DNA from: Ipomoea triloba
Taxonomy: Eukaryota; Streptophyta; Magnoliopsida; Solanales; Convolvulaceae
Direction of reading: 5' to 3'
Assembly: GCF_003576645.1 (NCBI RefSeq)
Contig: NC_044922.1
Span: 25,533,341 to 25,597,340 of the forward strand
Length of the DNA: 64,000 bases
Both the position numbers and the translations under genes were made by a program. The notes under the pieces were generated by a model, which saw only the letters and a program-made list of their open reading frames with translations, did no database searches and was not told the origin of the DNA. The stretch's first letter is position 1, and each line of letters begins with the position of its first letter. Below, piece by piece: positions 10,846-21,627 of the stretch.

Positions 10846-13800
10846 TTACTGCTTATTCGCTTTCCTCTTCTCGTTTATGGCTGCTCGTGTCTTGTGGAGG
10901 TCTTCAAAGTTCACCTGCTCTAGATATTCGTTTGATATATCCAGGTGAAGGTAATTGACAAAGGCTTCACCTATGAAGTTGCCTTCAATCACCCCATCTC
11001 TCCACCATTCGATGCATTCCGGAAGAGTGAGACCGCTATGAAGAGCTAAGTCAGTTTTGGTAAGAAGACTTACTATGATTCCATGAAGATATTCGTTTGA
11101 GTCTTCTTTGGTCCCTGCCTTGTAGCTCTGTAGGAGTAGCTTGTCTCTCTTCTCTTTGGCTGTTTGTTGTTCTTGTTTCTTTCTTCTGATTTCCTTGTCT
11201 TCTTCTCTTCTTTCTCCTATTTCCAGTGAACGCTGGATCCCTTAACATATCTGCTCTTTCAGCTTCCTCCATTTGTTTTCTTGTTGGCTTTGGAACTTTT
11301 GGAGGAGGAGGAGGTCCAGCTGGTTCACTTGCCGCCTCTTCTTGCTGGTTGAAGTCCCTCCCTGAGTCTTCTTTTCCCCCTTGTTGGCATCATAGCGGAG
11401 GGAAAGTAAGGAGGACAAACCGTCGAAGAGTGCATGGATTTGGGCAGGCATTTGGTGCGACAGGTCAGTGAGTATGGTTTGCATCACATCCTGTCGAAGT
11501 TCACTTGAGCGTTGGTGGGCTTGAAGTTCTGCTCGTAACTCGGCGAATTCAGTTCTCATCCTTTCAGTCTCTGCTCGAGCTACCGCAGCCTCATCCGCAG
11601 CCCTTTGTGCTGCATTCTCAGCCCACACTGCTTGTTCGAGAAGTTCTTCGTGATTGGCTTGGGAGTCACCGGAGCCAGTCACAGGTATTGCAGCGTTTCG
11701 AACAACAGCAAGTACATGCTCAAGTTGAGCCATCCTCTGAGATTGATCAGCCATGAATTGACGCACCTCGCCAATGAAAGCTCGTTCGGCCTGTTGATCA
11801 AAGTCAGAAGAAGAAGGAGAAGAAGATTGAGTGGTACCTCTAGTCGGAGGGGACTTGGGTGCTTCCAGATTTCCACCCATGACTTGCATTCGTGATTCCA
11901 CCTCTCGACTGACTTCCTGAGGTTCAGCAGGGACACTGGGATCAGAGCTCGAAGGTAGCTCCATATCAGGTGCTTCCCGGTTTCCACCTGAGGGATGGAT
12001 CACTTCTTGCTCTTCACCTCTCGAACCTGGAGCCTCAGCTTCAGCTGCTGGTAAGGTAGGATTGGCCAAGGTGGGAGTCTCTGCATCAGATGCTTCCCGG
12101 TTTCCATCTGATTGAGGTTCCCCCTCAACACTACCTCTCGAACCAGTGCTGGGAACGTGATCATCTACTGGAGGAGTTGATTCATCGGCAGGTGCTTCCC
12201 GGTTTCCACCTTCTTGAACCTCAACTCTCGAACCAGCAGGGTTCTCCTCATTCTGCTCTTGTTGCTCACTTGTTTGCACTTCAGTATGCTCTGGTGAATC
12301 TGGAATATCTATTATCTCAGGAGCAACTGGTGCACTCCACCTTTCCCTATTAACCATATCGATGGGAAAGCCTGGGAGTTGGAGCAACAAAATTTCACCC
12401 TCTCGAACTGTCTGAGCTTCATCTGTTGCATTCGAGGGTGTGGACTCAGGTGGTGGCAGTAGTAAGACAGAGTTAGGTGCCACCTCATGTGCTTCAGAGG
12501 TCTCGGATTCACCTCTCGAAGCTACCTGGTCTTCTAGAGCAGATTCACTCACTTGGGACAAGGGGATTGCTGCAGTTGGAGTAGGAGTGTCAGCATCATC
12601 TCGAGCAACCCCAGAGGTCTCTCCTGGACCTCTCGTGTGTTCTACACTTTGTCCCAAGGATATTGCTGTGGCAAGCCTGATATCCTCTCGAAATTGAGCA
12701 TCTAGTTCAGGATCTTCTTCAGGCTCGGCTTCATCTTCTTGTGCATCAACAGCTATGCCCTTTCCTTTGTCAGATCGACCAAGATTACTCCTGATTACTT
12801 GCATCTCATGGGCACGGTTTTGAAGCTCGTCGGCTGGGATTTCAGTGAGATCTAACCAGTTTAGTGCAAATCGTTCCTCAGCCTCCATCTCTGCTGCTCT
12901 TGAGATCAATTGATCAAAGGGACCTGTTCTCCAGTTGATCCAGCGAAGTACTCTGGAGAAGTCGTCCAAACTCGATACATTCTCAACACTTTGATTCAAT
13001 CGAGATGTGATTTCAGCATTCAGCTCATCAGAGTCAGCAGGTAGGATTTCTGTTGCTGATGCACACTCCACAGCTTGTTCAGTTATCTCTCGAACAACCG
13101 AGAGATCATGTGTCAACCCATCATTCAGAAAAGCTTGCACTGGGTTCCTGACCACAGTGCCCTGACCATCAGCAGCCACCACACAGTCTAGATCTTCAGC
13201 TGCTGGAATATCTACCTCTCGAACCACCTGTCGTGGTTCCTCAACAATACCCTGTACTGGATCACTGATCCCAGTACCTTCAACTTCTCGAGCCTCCTCT
13301 TGAGGCAAACCAACAGATTCATCAACATCCTCAGCACCATCAACAGCAAGTATATCAACACTTAAAGTTCCTGACAGGGACTTGGTAGGGGGCACTCTCT
13401 CAACCTCAGTGGCCAGTGTAGCCTGAGGTTCCCCCTGGGCTTGTGCCCTGTCCTCAAATGGTACTTGTATAACGGACGGTGTCACCTCTCGAACCTGGGT
13501 GACAGCAGCAGTCTTGGTCCTCTTGGCCTTCCTTTTCAATTCAACCCTCTTGACTAGGGTGTCCAAAAGCTCGTCATCAGAGCGCTTCTCCTTAGCTGGG
13601 GCTTTCCTTTTGCCCCTTCCCTTAGGCTTTGAGGGTGAAGATGCATCCTTAGCACCTTTTGCCTTAGCTTGAGGTTTCGTTCTACCCATATAGGTATTCC
13701 GATGAACCTCTCGCCCTTCCCTCAGTTCGAAGCCCTTCAGTCTCAATAGAAATTGAACAACAAAGCCAAAACCAACCTTTTTGTAGATTGTCAGGTCGGA

Positions 13801-14463
13801 GTTGGAAACTGAGCTCTGCACTTGGTGTTTGAGGCAGTCGAAGATGATGTGAGCCCAGTCCAACTTGTTGTTGTTCCAGATGGCGTGGAGGATTTTCAGA
13901 GTGTCCAGATTGACTTCGTCTGTTCCGGACACCTTGCCGAGGATGAATTTTATGATGAGCTCGGCGGCTAGGGCAAACCTCTCCTTCAAATGAAATCTGC
14001 GGAGGGCAGAGGATGCTCTGGGTGGTGCAGTCTCCAATCGGATTTTGTCCCAAAACTCCTGCTTATCCATGTTGTAGTCCGATAGGTGCTTGACTGCCTC
14101 CTCCGACGTAGCAAAGTCGAATGCTGCTCGTAAATCACCCACAGAGATTGTTATGTCTATTTCGTTGAAGCGGCTTTCAATCTTGCCCTTCGTGACCTTG
14201 GCATGAGCGAACCATTCTGTGTAGTCGAGGTCATGAATGGTTCGGTAGTCATGCGTCATGTACCGCATTAGTCCTGCCTTCTCAAATTTCTTCAAGACTC
14301 TCTCCGCCATTGTTGGATTTGGCGAGTGGGTGATGAAGCCATCTTTGTCAAGGATGCTTCCCGCCTTGACTTGTTTAATCTGAGAGCGTATGTGGTCTAG
14401 CTCTCTCTGGTATGCACTGGAGGATGAAGATGAAGATGAAGAAGATGATGATTCAGACGCCAT
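10846..14463 (-). pseudogene. Copy A extra ORF, broken by two single-base indels
   Basis: The frame opens at the ATG read from 14463. Compared with copy B, one base is missing at about 11,331 and one is added at about 11,239. The two changes cancel, but the shifted stretch between them ends in a stop at 11242, leaving 1,073 residues. Without the indels the frame would run to the stop at 10846-10848, a protein of about 1,205 residues ending in a Lys-rich tail. Features are a serine tract (4-16), a globular N-terminal region (to about 250), a basic stretch (about 261-320), an acidic Pro/Ser-rich region with four GGNREAP-type repeats, and a long Ala/Glu/Arg helix likely to coil (about 939-1000). 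The pattern around residues 160-230 recalls the plant 'putative transposon protein' domain, but an HMM search would be needed. Confidence 0.78.
13085..13106. other. Perfect hairpin built from the TCTCGA motif inside the extra ORF
   Basis: ATCTCTCG and CGAGAGAT form an 8-bp perfect stem around the 6-base loop AACAAC. The same hairpin occurs in copy C at 1333-1354 and copy B at 26761-26782. It encodes an ordinary stretch of the protein, so the symmetry is a nucleic-acid property. Confidence 0.6.
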
Positions 14464-14570
14464 TGAAGAAAGTTTGTGTGTTTTGGAGGGAATGTGTACA
14501 GCGTCTAAGGATTTGGGGATTTTGGGTATATGGTTTTGAGTTTGAATCCGGGTAAAGAAGAAGGATTTTG

Positions 14571-14581
14571 CTTTTATATTA
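14571..14581 (-). promoter_or_regulatory. Candidate TATA box for the copy A extra ORF
   Basis: The minus strand reads TAATATAAAAG about 110 bp before the ATG at 14463, a usual spacing for a plant promoter with a leader of about 80 nt. It is repeated at 28247-28257 in copy B. It suggests that the extra ORF can be transcribed separately from the LTR transcript. Only position and sequence support this. Confidence 0.45.
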
Positions 14582-14940
14582 GGCGGATTCGGGTTGGATA
14601 TATGGGTAGGGTTGAGAGTTTGACCCGTGGAAGGATCCCGGTTGATTTAAAAGATGTGAGAAGTCAGAAATACCCCTGATAACGGTCAGCTTATAAGGTA
14701 TTTTGGTAAGGGTATTTCGGTAAAGTATAGAACGGTTTAAGCTTTGAGACAGTGGAGTATTGATATTTTAAAATAAGCATGCTCCCACTAATCAAGATAA
14801 TGCCCTTAAGTGCGAAAAACCGTCAGTAACCGATGACCACGTGGCTAGCATTTATGTCCAAAGATAGCCGTTCCACCTCATATATCCGTTGAGCTTATCA
14901 AATTCACCTTTCGAAGGTGAATGATCTTCCTCATGAGTTT

Positions 14941-15110
14941 AAGGATCTTCCCCCTGAGTGATTGATCCCTAAACCTCCTTATTCTTCCGTCTTGATCTGG
15001 TTAAGGATCTTCCCCCTGAGTGATTGATCCCTAACCCTCCTTATTCCTCCATCTTGATCTGGTTAGGGATCTTCCCTTTGATCCCTAACCCTCCTTATTC
15101 CTCCTTTCAG
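14941..15110. repeat. 62-bp tandem repeat, 2.7 copies, between extra ORF and small ORF (copy A)
   Basis: Units start at 14941, 15003 and 15065. Each begins A(A/G)GGATCTTCCC, and the last is shortened. The same array is at 28617-28786 in copy B and 3189-3358 in copy C. It lies upstream of the candidate TATA box of the extra ORF and may be a regulatory array. Confidence 0.85.
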
Positions 15111-15528
15111 AGATATCAGTTTGTTATCTTTCGAAGTGACCTCTCGAACTACCCTTCTTCGAGACATAATGTATGTAGACAAACTGATCGGGTGACCTCT
15201 CGAACTACCTTTCGAACACAGATTGCGAGAGAAACAAGTTTGATTCATTTAAAAGATATCACTTGGAACATATCCTTAAGTTCATTTAGTGATTTCCAGA
15301 TACATTACATATGAATCAATATCCTATTAAATTCCCTAGAAACTTTTGTTTGGCCTTGGTCAGCCTAATAGGAATCTATCGTTAAAGCAGGAACTAGCCA
15401 TCTAAAGTCCTATTTGTCTAATAACAGAACTGGGGGTGGCTATTCCCTTTTCTTGTTCTTCTCTCCGGAGCTGCTTACTATAGTTGGGAGTGACCATCTT
15501 CATCGCTAATCCTCTTAATGTCTTTGGA

Positions 15529-15897
15529 TTAGGTATGATCATCCCTTTGGCTGCTGCAGACCTCAGAAAGTCCCATCTGGTCTTCCTCTCCGTTTCCCTT
15601 GGTTCTCCATTTGGTTGAGGAAGGCCCTTTTCCAGAATGTGCAGCAGTAGGAGTCCCTCTTGTGCAGGACTCTTCTCCCGATTCCAGTATCCCATCGTTG
15701 TGGATCTCCTCGTATTTGGGGATCCATTCACCTTGGATGGGAATAGGATACTTGCTTGGATTATCAGGAAGCTCCGTAATCTGTTCACCCTTCGTTGATT
15801 CTGGATAGTTTTCTCCTTGAAAATCTTTGGACTTGACTGCCGGTTTCTTTCCTCTATAAAAGAATGGAACATCATCTTTTCCTTTCTTTTTCTCCAT
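15529..15897 (-). CDS. Small ORF between pol and extra ORF (copy A), unknown function
   Basis: An open frame of 122 residues starts at an ATG in good context (CCCATGG) read from 15897. The protein is hydrophilic, rich in Lys, Glu, Gly and Pro, with no membrane segment. An overlapping frame is open from 15875 down to 15402 (157 residues), and its C-terminal half looks more protein-like than the end of the 122-residue frame. An ancestral gene may have switched frame through an indel. A TATA-like box (sense TATAAATA) lies at 15936-15943, about 40 bp before the ATG. I do not recognise the family. Copy B has an identical ORF; copy C lacks it. Confidence 0.45.
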   Translation of the reverse strand: MEKKKGKDDVPFFYRGKKPAVKSKDFQGENYPESTKGEQITELPDNPSKYPIPIQGEWIPKYEEIHNDGILESGEESCTRGTPTAAHSGKGPSSTKWRTKGNGEEDQMGLSEVCSSQRDDHT

Positions 15898-15935
15898 GGG
15901 AAGTTGATGGTATGAACTTCTGAAAGAAACCCTCT

Positions 15936-15943
15936 TATTTATA
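15936..15943 (-). promoter_or_regulatory. Candidate TATA box upstream of small ORF (copy A)
   Basis: The sense strand reads ATTGGGCTATAAATAAGAGG just before the small ORF: an inverted CCAAT box followed by a strong TATA box. The leader would be very short (about 10-15 nt). The counterpart in copy B is at 29612-29619. Confidence 0.4.
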
Positions 15944-16097
15944 GCCCAATAAGGTTACCACTGTTGAGTCACGGGATGCAATATGAATGACCATTCAATG
16001 CTTGTGTAACTCCAAAGCTGCCATAAAGTTGATGAAACCGCCCCTCACATGCGAAACAGTTCATGGCACTAAATACAAGAAGATAAGATTTGACCAT

Positions 16098-19000
16098 TCA
16101 ACCCAACTCTATCATTCCCAATTCTAACCTTAGTTGAGAGAATCTATTTTCACATAACGCTTTTGTGAAAATATCTGCTAGTTGCTCCTCCGTTGCAACA
16201 TATTCCAAAGTGATGTCCTTTTTCTCAACGTGGTCTCGGATGAAGTGATACTTAATATCAATATGCTTTGTTCTGGAGTGTAACACTGGGTTGTGGGTGA
16301 TGGCAATAGCACTTGTATTGTCACACATAATTTTAACCTCCTTACACTCAACACCATAATCCATTAGCTGTTGCTTCATCCATAAGATCTGAGCACAACA
16401 ACTTCCAGCTGCTACATATTCTGCCTCAGCAGTGCTTGTAGCTATCGAATGTTGTTTCTTGCTAAACCATGAGACAAGTCTTCCACCTAGAAACTGACAT
16501 GTCCCTGATGTGCTCTTTCGATCTATCTTACAACCGGCAAAGTCCGCATCTGAATAACCCATAAGTTCGAAAGATCCACCTTTCGAATACCAGAGCCCAA
16601 CACTCTGCGTACCCTTTAGATATCTAAGAATCTTTTTAGATGCATTTAGGTGACTTTCCTTAGGACTTGCCTGAAATCTAGCACATACACCTACTGCAAA
16701 GGATATATCTGGTCTACTAGCAGTTAAATAAAGAAGAGATCCGATGATACCTCGATATGTAGTTTGATCGACCTCTCGACCTTCACTGTCGACATCGATA
16801 CGTAGAGAGGTTCCCATGGGTACTTTGACTGAGGATTTCCCTTCTATATTGTATTTTCTGAGCAGATCCTTGGTGTATTTCTCCTGATTGATGAAGATAC
16901 CTTCCTTAAGCTGTCTCACTTGTAATCCAAGGAAGTAGTTTAGTTCTCCCATCATGCTCATCTCGAACTTCCCTTTCATCAACCTGGAGAACTTCTCGCA
17001 CAAGTCTGGATTGGTGCTTCCAAAAATGATATCGTCCACATAGATTTGCACCAATAAGATGTGATCCCCGTCCTTAATTCTAAACAATGTTTTGTCCACT
17101 AGGCCTTTGGTGAACCCACACTGAAGTAGAAAAGAGGATAAGGTATCATACCAAGCTCTCGGAGCTTGTTTTAAGCCGTAAAGTGCCTTCTTTAATTTGT
17201 ATACTTTGTCAGCTCCCACGTCCTTCAAGAAACCCGGAGGTTGTTCAACGTACACCTCTTCTTCGAGAAGTCCGTTCAGAAAAGCGCTCTTGACATCCAT
17301 TTGATATACCTTAAAGTCTTTGAAGGCGGCATATGCGAGAAAGATGCGTATGGCTTCGAGACGTGCCACTGGAGCGAAGGTTTCATCAAAATCTATTCCT
17401 TCCTCCTGACAGTAGCCTTTGGCAACAAGTCTGGCCTTGTTCCTAACAATAACTCCATCCTCATTCATCTTGTTTCTGAAAACCCACTTTGTACCAATGA
17501 CATTCTGATGATGAGGTCTCGGAACTAGTTCCCAAACGTCGTTCCTCTCGAACTGATGAAGTTCCTCTTGCATTGCTTGCACCCAATCTGCGTCGCTTAG
17601 AGCCTCATCGATCACCTTAGGCTCTATTTGAGATAGAAAGCAAGCAAACATGCTTTCTCTGTAAGCTGATCTGGTTCGAACTCTGTCACGTACATCTCCG
17701 ATCACTTGATCAGCAGGGTGACTTCTCAGCCATCTTAGGTCGGGTTGCGGCTCCTCAGTTGATACTTCCATTGAAGGTTGAGATATGGGTTGAACATCTA
17801 TGATCTGGTTTTGATCAACTGAGTCAGGCGCTTTCTTCTTGGTAGACTCTTCATCATCTGATTCTGACTGGAGTTCTGCTACGTCTCGAACTATCGACTG
17901 CTTGTCTTCGAGAGGTAAGTTTGATCTCTCGATAGACTCTGGCTGATCTTCCTCAGCAGCTTCCGTTGTCTTTGATGGTTGATCTGTTGATGCCCTTTCA
18001 TCAAAGGTAACATGTATGGACTCTTCAACCACCAAACTCCGCTTGTTGAAGACTCTGAGTGCTTTGCTTGTCGATGAGTATCCCAGAAATACTCCATCAT
18101 CTGCCTTTTCTTCAAAAGTTCTTCGTTGAGTCTTCCCATTGTTGTGAATATAGCATTTGCACCCGAATGAGTGGAAGTGGCTTACATTCGGTTTTCTTCC
18201 ATTCCACAACTCATATGGAGTCTTTCCAACTCCTTTTACTATCAAGGACCGATTTTGGGTGTAGCACGCTGTGTTGATTGCTTCTGCCCAAAATCCTTGT
18301 GATATGTTGGCTTGCGAGAGCATGGTCCTTGCGGCTTCTTTGAGAGTTCTGTTCCTTCTTTCAGCAACCCCGTTTTGTTGAGGTGTTCGAGCAGCTGATA
18401 GTTGATGATGAATTCCGTTCTCGTTGCAGTAGCTCTCGATTACTTGATTAACGAACTCTCCACCTTGATCTGACCGGATCTTTAGTATCGAGACTTCCTT
18501 TTCAACTTGAACTTGTTTCAAGAGATTTGGTAGGGCAATTTTTGTCTCGCTTTTCTTGGTTAAGAACACGGTCCAAGTGAATCTTGTGTAGTCATCCACT
18601 ACCACAAGAGTGTACTTCTTTCCCTTTATGCTGGGTGGATCCACTGGGCCAAATAAGTCCATGTGAAGAAGACTTAATGGTCTAGTGGATGATGTATCGG
18701 CTTTGCTCTTGAAAGAGGATTTGATCTGTTTGCAACGTTGACATGCCTCACAGATTTTATCCTTTCGAAACGTCACTTTGGGCAGTCCTTCCACTAAGTT
18801 CCTCTTAGTAAGCTTGTTGATAGTCTTGAAGTTCAGATGACTAAGCTTACTATGCCAATCCCAGCATAAATCTTCCTTGCTCCTTGCTAGCATACATAGG
18901 GATGGTTTTGCAGACCTCCAATCCACTATGTACATGTTTCCTTTCCTTGCTGCTTCCAAGACGACTTCGAGAGATTCCTCGTTCATAATCTGACATTTGC

Positions 19001-19280
19001 TTTTGGTGAAGACAACTTTGTGGCCCTTGTCACAGAACTGGCTTGTACTAAGGAGATTGAACTTGAGCCCCTCAACGTAGGACACTCCTTTAATAACCAG
19101 CTCATTCTTTTGGATTTCACCAACAGCTCTTGTGCGCCCCTTCTTCTCGTTGTCGCCAAATGTCACCAAGGGACCTTCGATAGGTTGGATGTTCTCAAGC
19201 AGTGTTAGATTTCCAGTCATATGTCTCGAACATCCACTGTCAATGAACCACACGTCCCTGGTGTCCTGCAAGGAAATCAA
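16098..19280 (-). CDS. pol: Copy A pol polyprotein (protease, integrase, reverse transcriptase, RNase H)
   Basis: This copia-type pol of about 1,060 residues drives reverse transcription and integration. Aspartic protease DSG lies at residues 14-16. The integrase zinc finger is H143, H148, C177, C180, and the catalytic triad is D208, D271, E307 with exactly 35 residues between the last two. Reverse transcriptase starts near residue 580 with YVDD at 747-750. RNase H has D911 and a downstream STAEAEY motif. No internal stop is present. The frame does not start with ATG: it overlaps the gag stop as TTGA (19277-19280) in the -1 frame, and an upstream TAA nine bases before limits it. Expression therefore needs frameshifting, reinitiation or another mechanism. 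All catalytic residues are present, so the enzyme could be active. Confidence 0.93.
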   Translation of the reverse strand: MISLQDTRDVWFIDSGCSRHMTGNLTLLENIQPIEGPLVTFGDNEKKGRTRAVGEIQKNELVIKGVSYVEGLKFNLLSTSQFCDKGHKVVFTKSKCQIMNEESLEVVLEAARKGNMYIVDWRSAKPSLCMLARSKEDLCWDWHSKLSHLNFKTINKLTKRNLVEGLPKVTFRKDKICEACQRCKQIKSSFKSKADTSSTRPLSLLHMDLFGPVDPPSIKGKKYTLVVVDDYTRFTWTVFLTKKSETKIALPNLLKQVQVEKEVSILKIRSDQGGEFVNQVIESYCNENGIHHQLSAARTPQQNGVAERRNRTLKEAARTMLSQANISQGFWAEAINTACYTQNRSLIVKGVGKTPYELWNGRKPNVSHFHSFGCKCYIHNNGKTQRRTFEEKADDGVFLGYSSTSKALRVFNKRSLVVEESIHVTFDERASTDQPSKTTEAAEEDQPESIERSNLPLEDKQSIVRDVAELQSESDDEESTKKKAPDSVDQNQIIDVQPISQPSMEVSTEEPQPDLRWLRSHPADQVIGDVRDRVRTRSAYRESMFACFLSQIEPKVIDEALSDADWVQAMQEELHQFERNDVWELVPRPHHQNVIGTKWVFRNKMNEDGVIVRNKARLVAKGYCQEEGIDFDETFAPVARLEAIRIFLAYAAFKDFKVYQMDVKSAFLNGLLEEEVYVEQPPGFLKDVGADKVYKLKKALYGLKQAPRAWYDTLSSFLLQCGFTKGLVDKTLFRIKDGDHILLVQIYVDDIIFGSTNPDLCEKFSRLMKGKFEMSMMGELNYFLGLQVRQLKEGIFINQEKYTKDLLRKYNIEGKSSVKVPMGTSLRIDVDSEGREVDQTTYRGIIGSLLYLTASRPDISFAVGVCARFQASPKESHLNASKKILRYLKGTQSVGLWYSKGGSFELMGYSDADFAGCKIDRKSTSGTCQFLGGRLVSWFSKKQHSIATSTAEAEYVAAGSCCAQILWMKQQLMDYGVECKEVKIMCDNTSAIAITHNPVLHSRTKHIDIKYHFIRDHVEKKDITLEYVATEEQLADIFTKALCENRFSQLRLELGMIELG

Positions 19281-21514
19281 GCAAGTTTAGGTACCCAAAC
19301 TTTGGGTCCTGGTGGGTTAGTGAGTTTAGGCATCCATTTATACCTTGTGCCCATTATTCCAGGCCTAGGCGCAATGTAGCCATTGTACGTTTGATAATTA
19401 TAAGGAATGCTAGCAAAGGTTTTAGGCCTCTTTGGTGCATAAATCAACTTAGGTAGAGACTTTTCGACCGGCTTATGCACCATGCCTTTCATACGCTGTT
19501 TGGTCATGTGAAATTGCTGAAAGTGAGGTTTCTTCCAGAACTTGTGATTTGATGACCAATTCTCACTAGATGGATAGAGTCTTCCTTTCTCCATCCGTGA
19601 GTTCCTAACTATGTGGATCTCAGACCTTCCATATTTGCCTTGAGGTGCATTATATGGAGTGTAGCTCTTTTTGTACTTGGAATGGCCTTGCGAGAGATAG
19701 CAAGGTGATCTCTCGATATTGTTTACCCGGCCATTCTTCGTAGCTTTCCTATACTTTCCATTGCTGGTGTATAGGGACGGTTTATGAATAGCTACTCTGG
19801 TCTTTTCTGTTGGTCCTTTATGACCTTTATTTGGTTTGGGTTGAGATCCTCCATTTCTTGAAGTTCCCAAACCATTGGTCTGTTTATCTCTCGAGAGATG
19901 GTCTTGATGGAACCCTAGACCGGTTCTATCACTTGTAGGTCTGTGATCAACCACCATTTTCTCCATAGCTTTGGAGGAATTAGTGTATGATGCTATGACC
20001 TTTCGAAGATTAAGCTCTCTCGTCTCTCGAGCTTTGCACTCTTCAGATAGTAGGATTACTTTGGCTTCTAACTCACTTACTTTGAGAGTCAGCTCCAAAT
20101 TCTCTTTCGAGACGTTCTTAAGCATATCTCTTTCAGCAGTTAGCTTGCTGTTTTCATCCATCACTCTAGCATGAGTGCTATTGGCGATGTTAAGGTTCCT
20201 TCTGAGCGATTCCAACATCTCGAAGGGGTCCTCATCGCTTTTAAATGAAGAACAACGAGAGGTAGAAGTAGAGCAGCGAGATGTAGGAGTAGAGGTTACC
20301 TCGTTGTCAATGGCCATTAGGCATTGATTCTCCTCTTCCTCGGTGTATAAGCAGATGAGCCCCCTCTCATCCTCTGAGCTGCTGCTGCTTTCGCTGGAGC
20401 TCGACGTCTCGGACTCCTCGATTGTCCTCTCGAATTCTTCAGCAACAAGCGCCTTCCTGCGCTGATACGTCTTTGATGATCCTTTGAAGCCACCTTGTGT
20501 TGGCTTCTCCCTGGATTCCTCTATTCTCTTGGAATCCTTGCCTTCTTGGCCCTGATGCTTGCTTACTAGTGGGTAAGGGCATTCGGCCTTGAAATGTCCC
20601 GGTCTTCTACAGTTGTAGCATAGACCCTGATTTTCCTCCTCCGTCCTTCTGGATGGATATCTCTCATTTTTCCTTCTTGAGGAGGAAGGTGAACTTTTGT
20701 TGCTCTCCTGGTTCATCTTCATGTATTTCCTGAACTTTCTCACAAAGAGAGCAAACTGTTCGTCAGACATAACATTCATAGGATTAGAGTCTGACCTTGA
20801 AGATGTGGATGGTTGCTCAGCAACAAGTGCTACGTTTCGTCGATCCACAATGTCCTCATCTCTTGGGAACATCTCGAACTCGAAGGCTTTGAGATCCCGG
20901 AAGAGTTTGTCTGTTGTGGTTTCCTTCAGATCTCGGTGATCTCTCATCGTGATCACCTTTACTTCCCACTCCTTAGTGAGGCCACGTAAGACCTTCAGGT
21001 TCAGCTCCTTTTGTGGGATCTCCTTTTCAAGGTCACTGATCTCGGTTGTGAGCTTCATGAACCGAGACTCCATGCTGTCGATGCTCTCTCCTGGCTTCAT
21101 CTTGAAGTCTTCGAACTTCTTCATGGCCACGGTGAGCTTGTTTTCCTTTTCCTGTTCGTCACCTTCACCAATTAACATCAAAGTATCCCATACCTCTTTT
21201 GCCGTTTTGCACTTCCTCACTTTTGGGAAGATGGTTTCGTCTATAGCTCTGAAGAGAATATCCTTGGCAATATTGTCCAGGTTGTTTCTCTTCCTATCAT
21301 CACTGGTCCATTCTTCCCTAGGTTTTGGGATGTACTTTGGTGTTTCTTGGGTTTGAACTGCAGCAGTATTAACCATTAGGATCTTGACTGGTCCAGAAGT
21401 TATAACCTCGGCCATCTCATCATGGAGGGCTGATAAGTACGCAAGCATGCGTGTTTTCCAGTCGTCAAACCTGCTAAGATCAAAGAGAAGATGTCTCGAC
21501 AACATGCTGTCCAT
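19277..21514 (-). CDS. gag: Copy A gag, 745 aa
   Basis: This is a full-length gag starting at the ATG read from 21514, 113 bp inside the 5' LTR edge. It has a copia gag (UBN2-type) region in the first 200 residues and a CCHC zinc knuckle at 299-312 for RNA binding. A Ser/Glu-rich segment lies at about 360-400, a coiled coil at about 435-510, and the Lys/Tyr/Pro-rich C-terminal third is basic and probably binds RNA. The stop codon overlaps the first codon of the pol frame. At 745 residues it is longer than the usual copia gag, which fits Sireviruses, known for enlarged gag. It is near-identical to copy B. Confidence 0.92.
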   Translation of the reverse strand: MDSMLSRHLLFDLSRFDDWKTRMLAYLSALHDEMAEVITSGPVKILMVNTAAVQTQETPKYIPKPREEWTSDDRKRNNLDNIAKDILFRAIDETIFPKVRKCKTAKEVWDTLMLIGEGDEQEKENKLTVAMKKFEDFKMKPGESIDSMESRFMKLTTEISDLEKEIPQKELNLKVLRGLTKEWEVKVITMRDHRDLKETTTDKLFRDLKAFEFEMFPRDEDIVDRRNVALVAEQPSTSSRSDSNPMNVMSDEQFALFVRKFRKYMKMNQESNKSSPSSSRRKNERYPSRRTEEENQGLCYNCRRPGHFKAECPYPLVSKHQGQEGKDSKRIEESREKPTQGGFKGSSKTYQRRKALVAEEFERTIEESETSSSSESSSSSEDERGLICLYTEEEENQCLMAIDNEVTSTPTSRCSTSTSRCSSFKSDEDPFEMLESLRRNLNIANSTHARVMDENSKLTAERDMLKNVSKENLELTLKVSELEAKVILLSEECKARETRELNLRKVIASYTNSSKAMEKMVVDHRPTSDRTGLGFHQDHLSRDKQTNGLGTSRNGGSQPKPNKGHKGPTEKTRVAIHKPSLYTSNGKYRKATKNGRVNNIERSPCYLSQGHSKYKKSYTPYNAPQGKYGRSEIHIVRNSRMEKGRLYPSSENWSSNHKFWKKPHFQQFHMTKQRMKGMVHKPVEKSLPKLIYAPKRPKTFASIPYNYQTYNGYIAPRPGIMGTRYKWMPKLTNPPGPKVWVPKLA

Positions 21515-21613
21515 ATTGAAAAATTATCTCGTGCTTTGAAAATATTTAAAAAGATTTTTCAAAGAAGGATCTCTAGGCAATATAAACAAAGGTTTATATC
21601 GATCAGAGAACTT

Positions 21614-21625
21614 GCTCTGATACCA
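21614..21625 (-). promoter_or_regulatory. Primer binding site, tRNA-iMet type (copy A)
   Basis: The minus strand reads TGGTATCAGAGC two bases past the LTR end, as in copies B and C. Confidence 0.92.
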
Positions 21626-21627
21626 AT

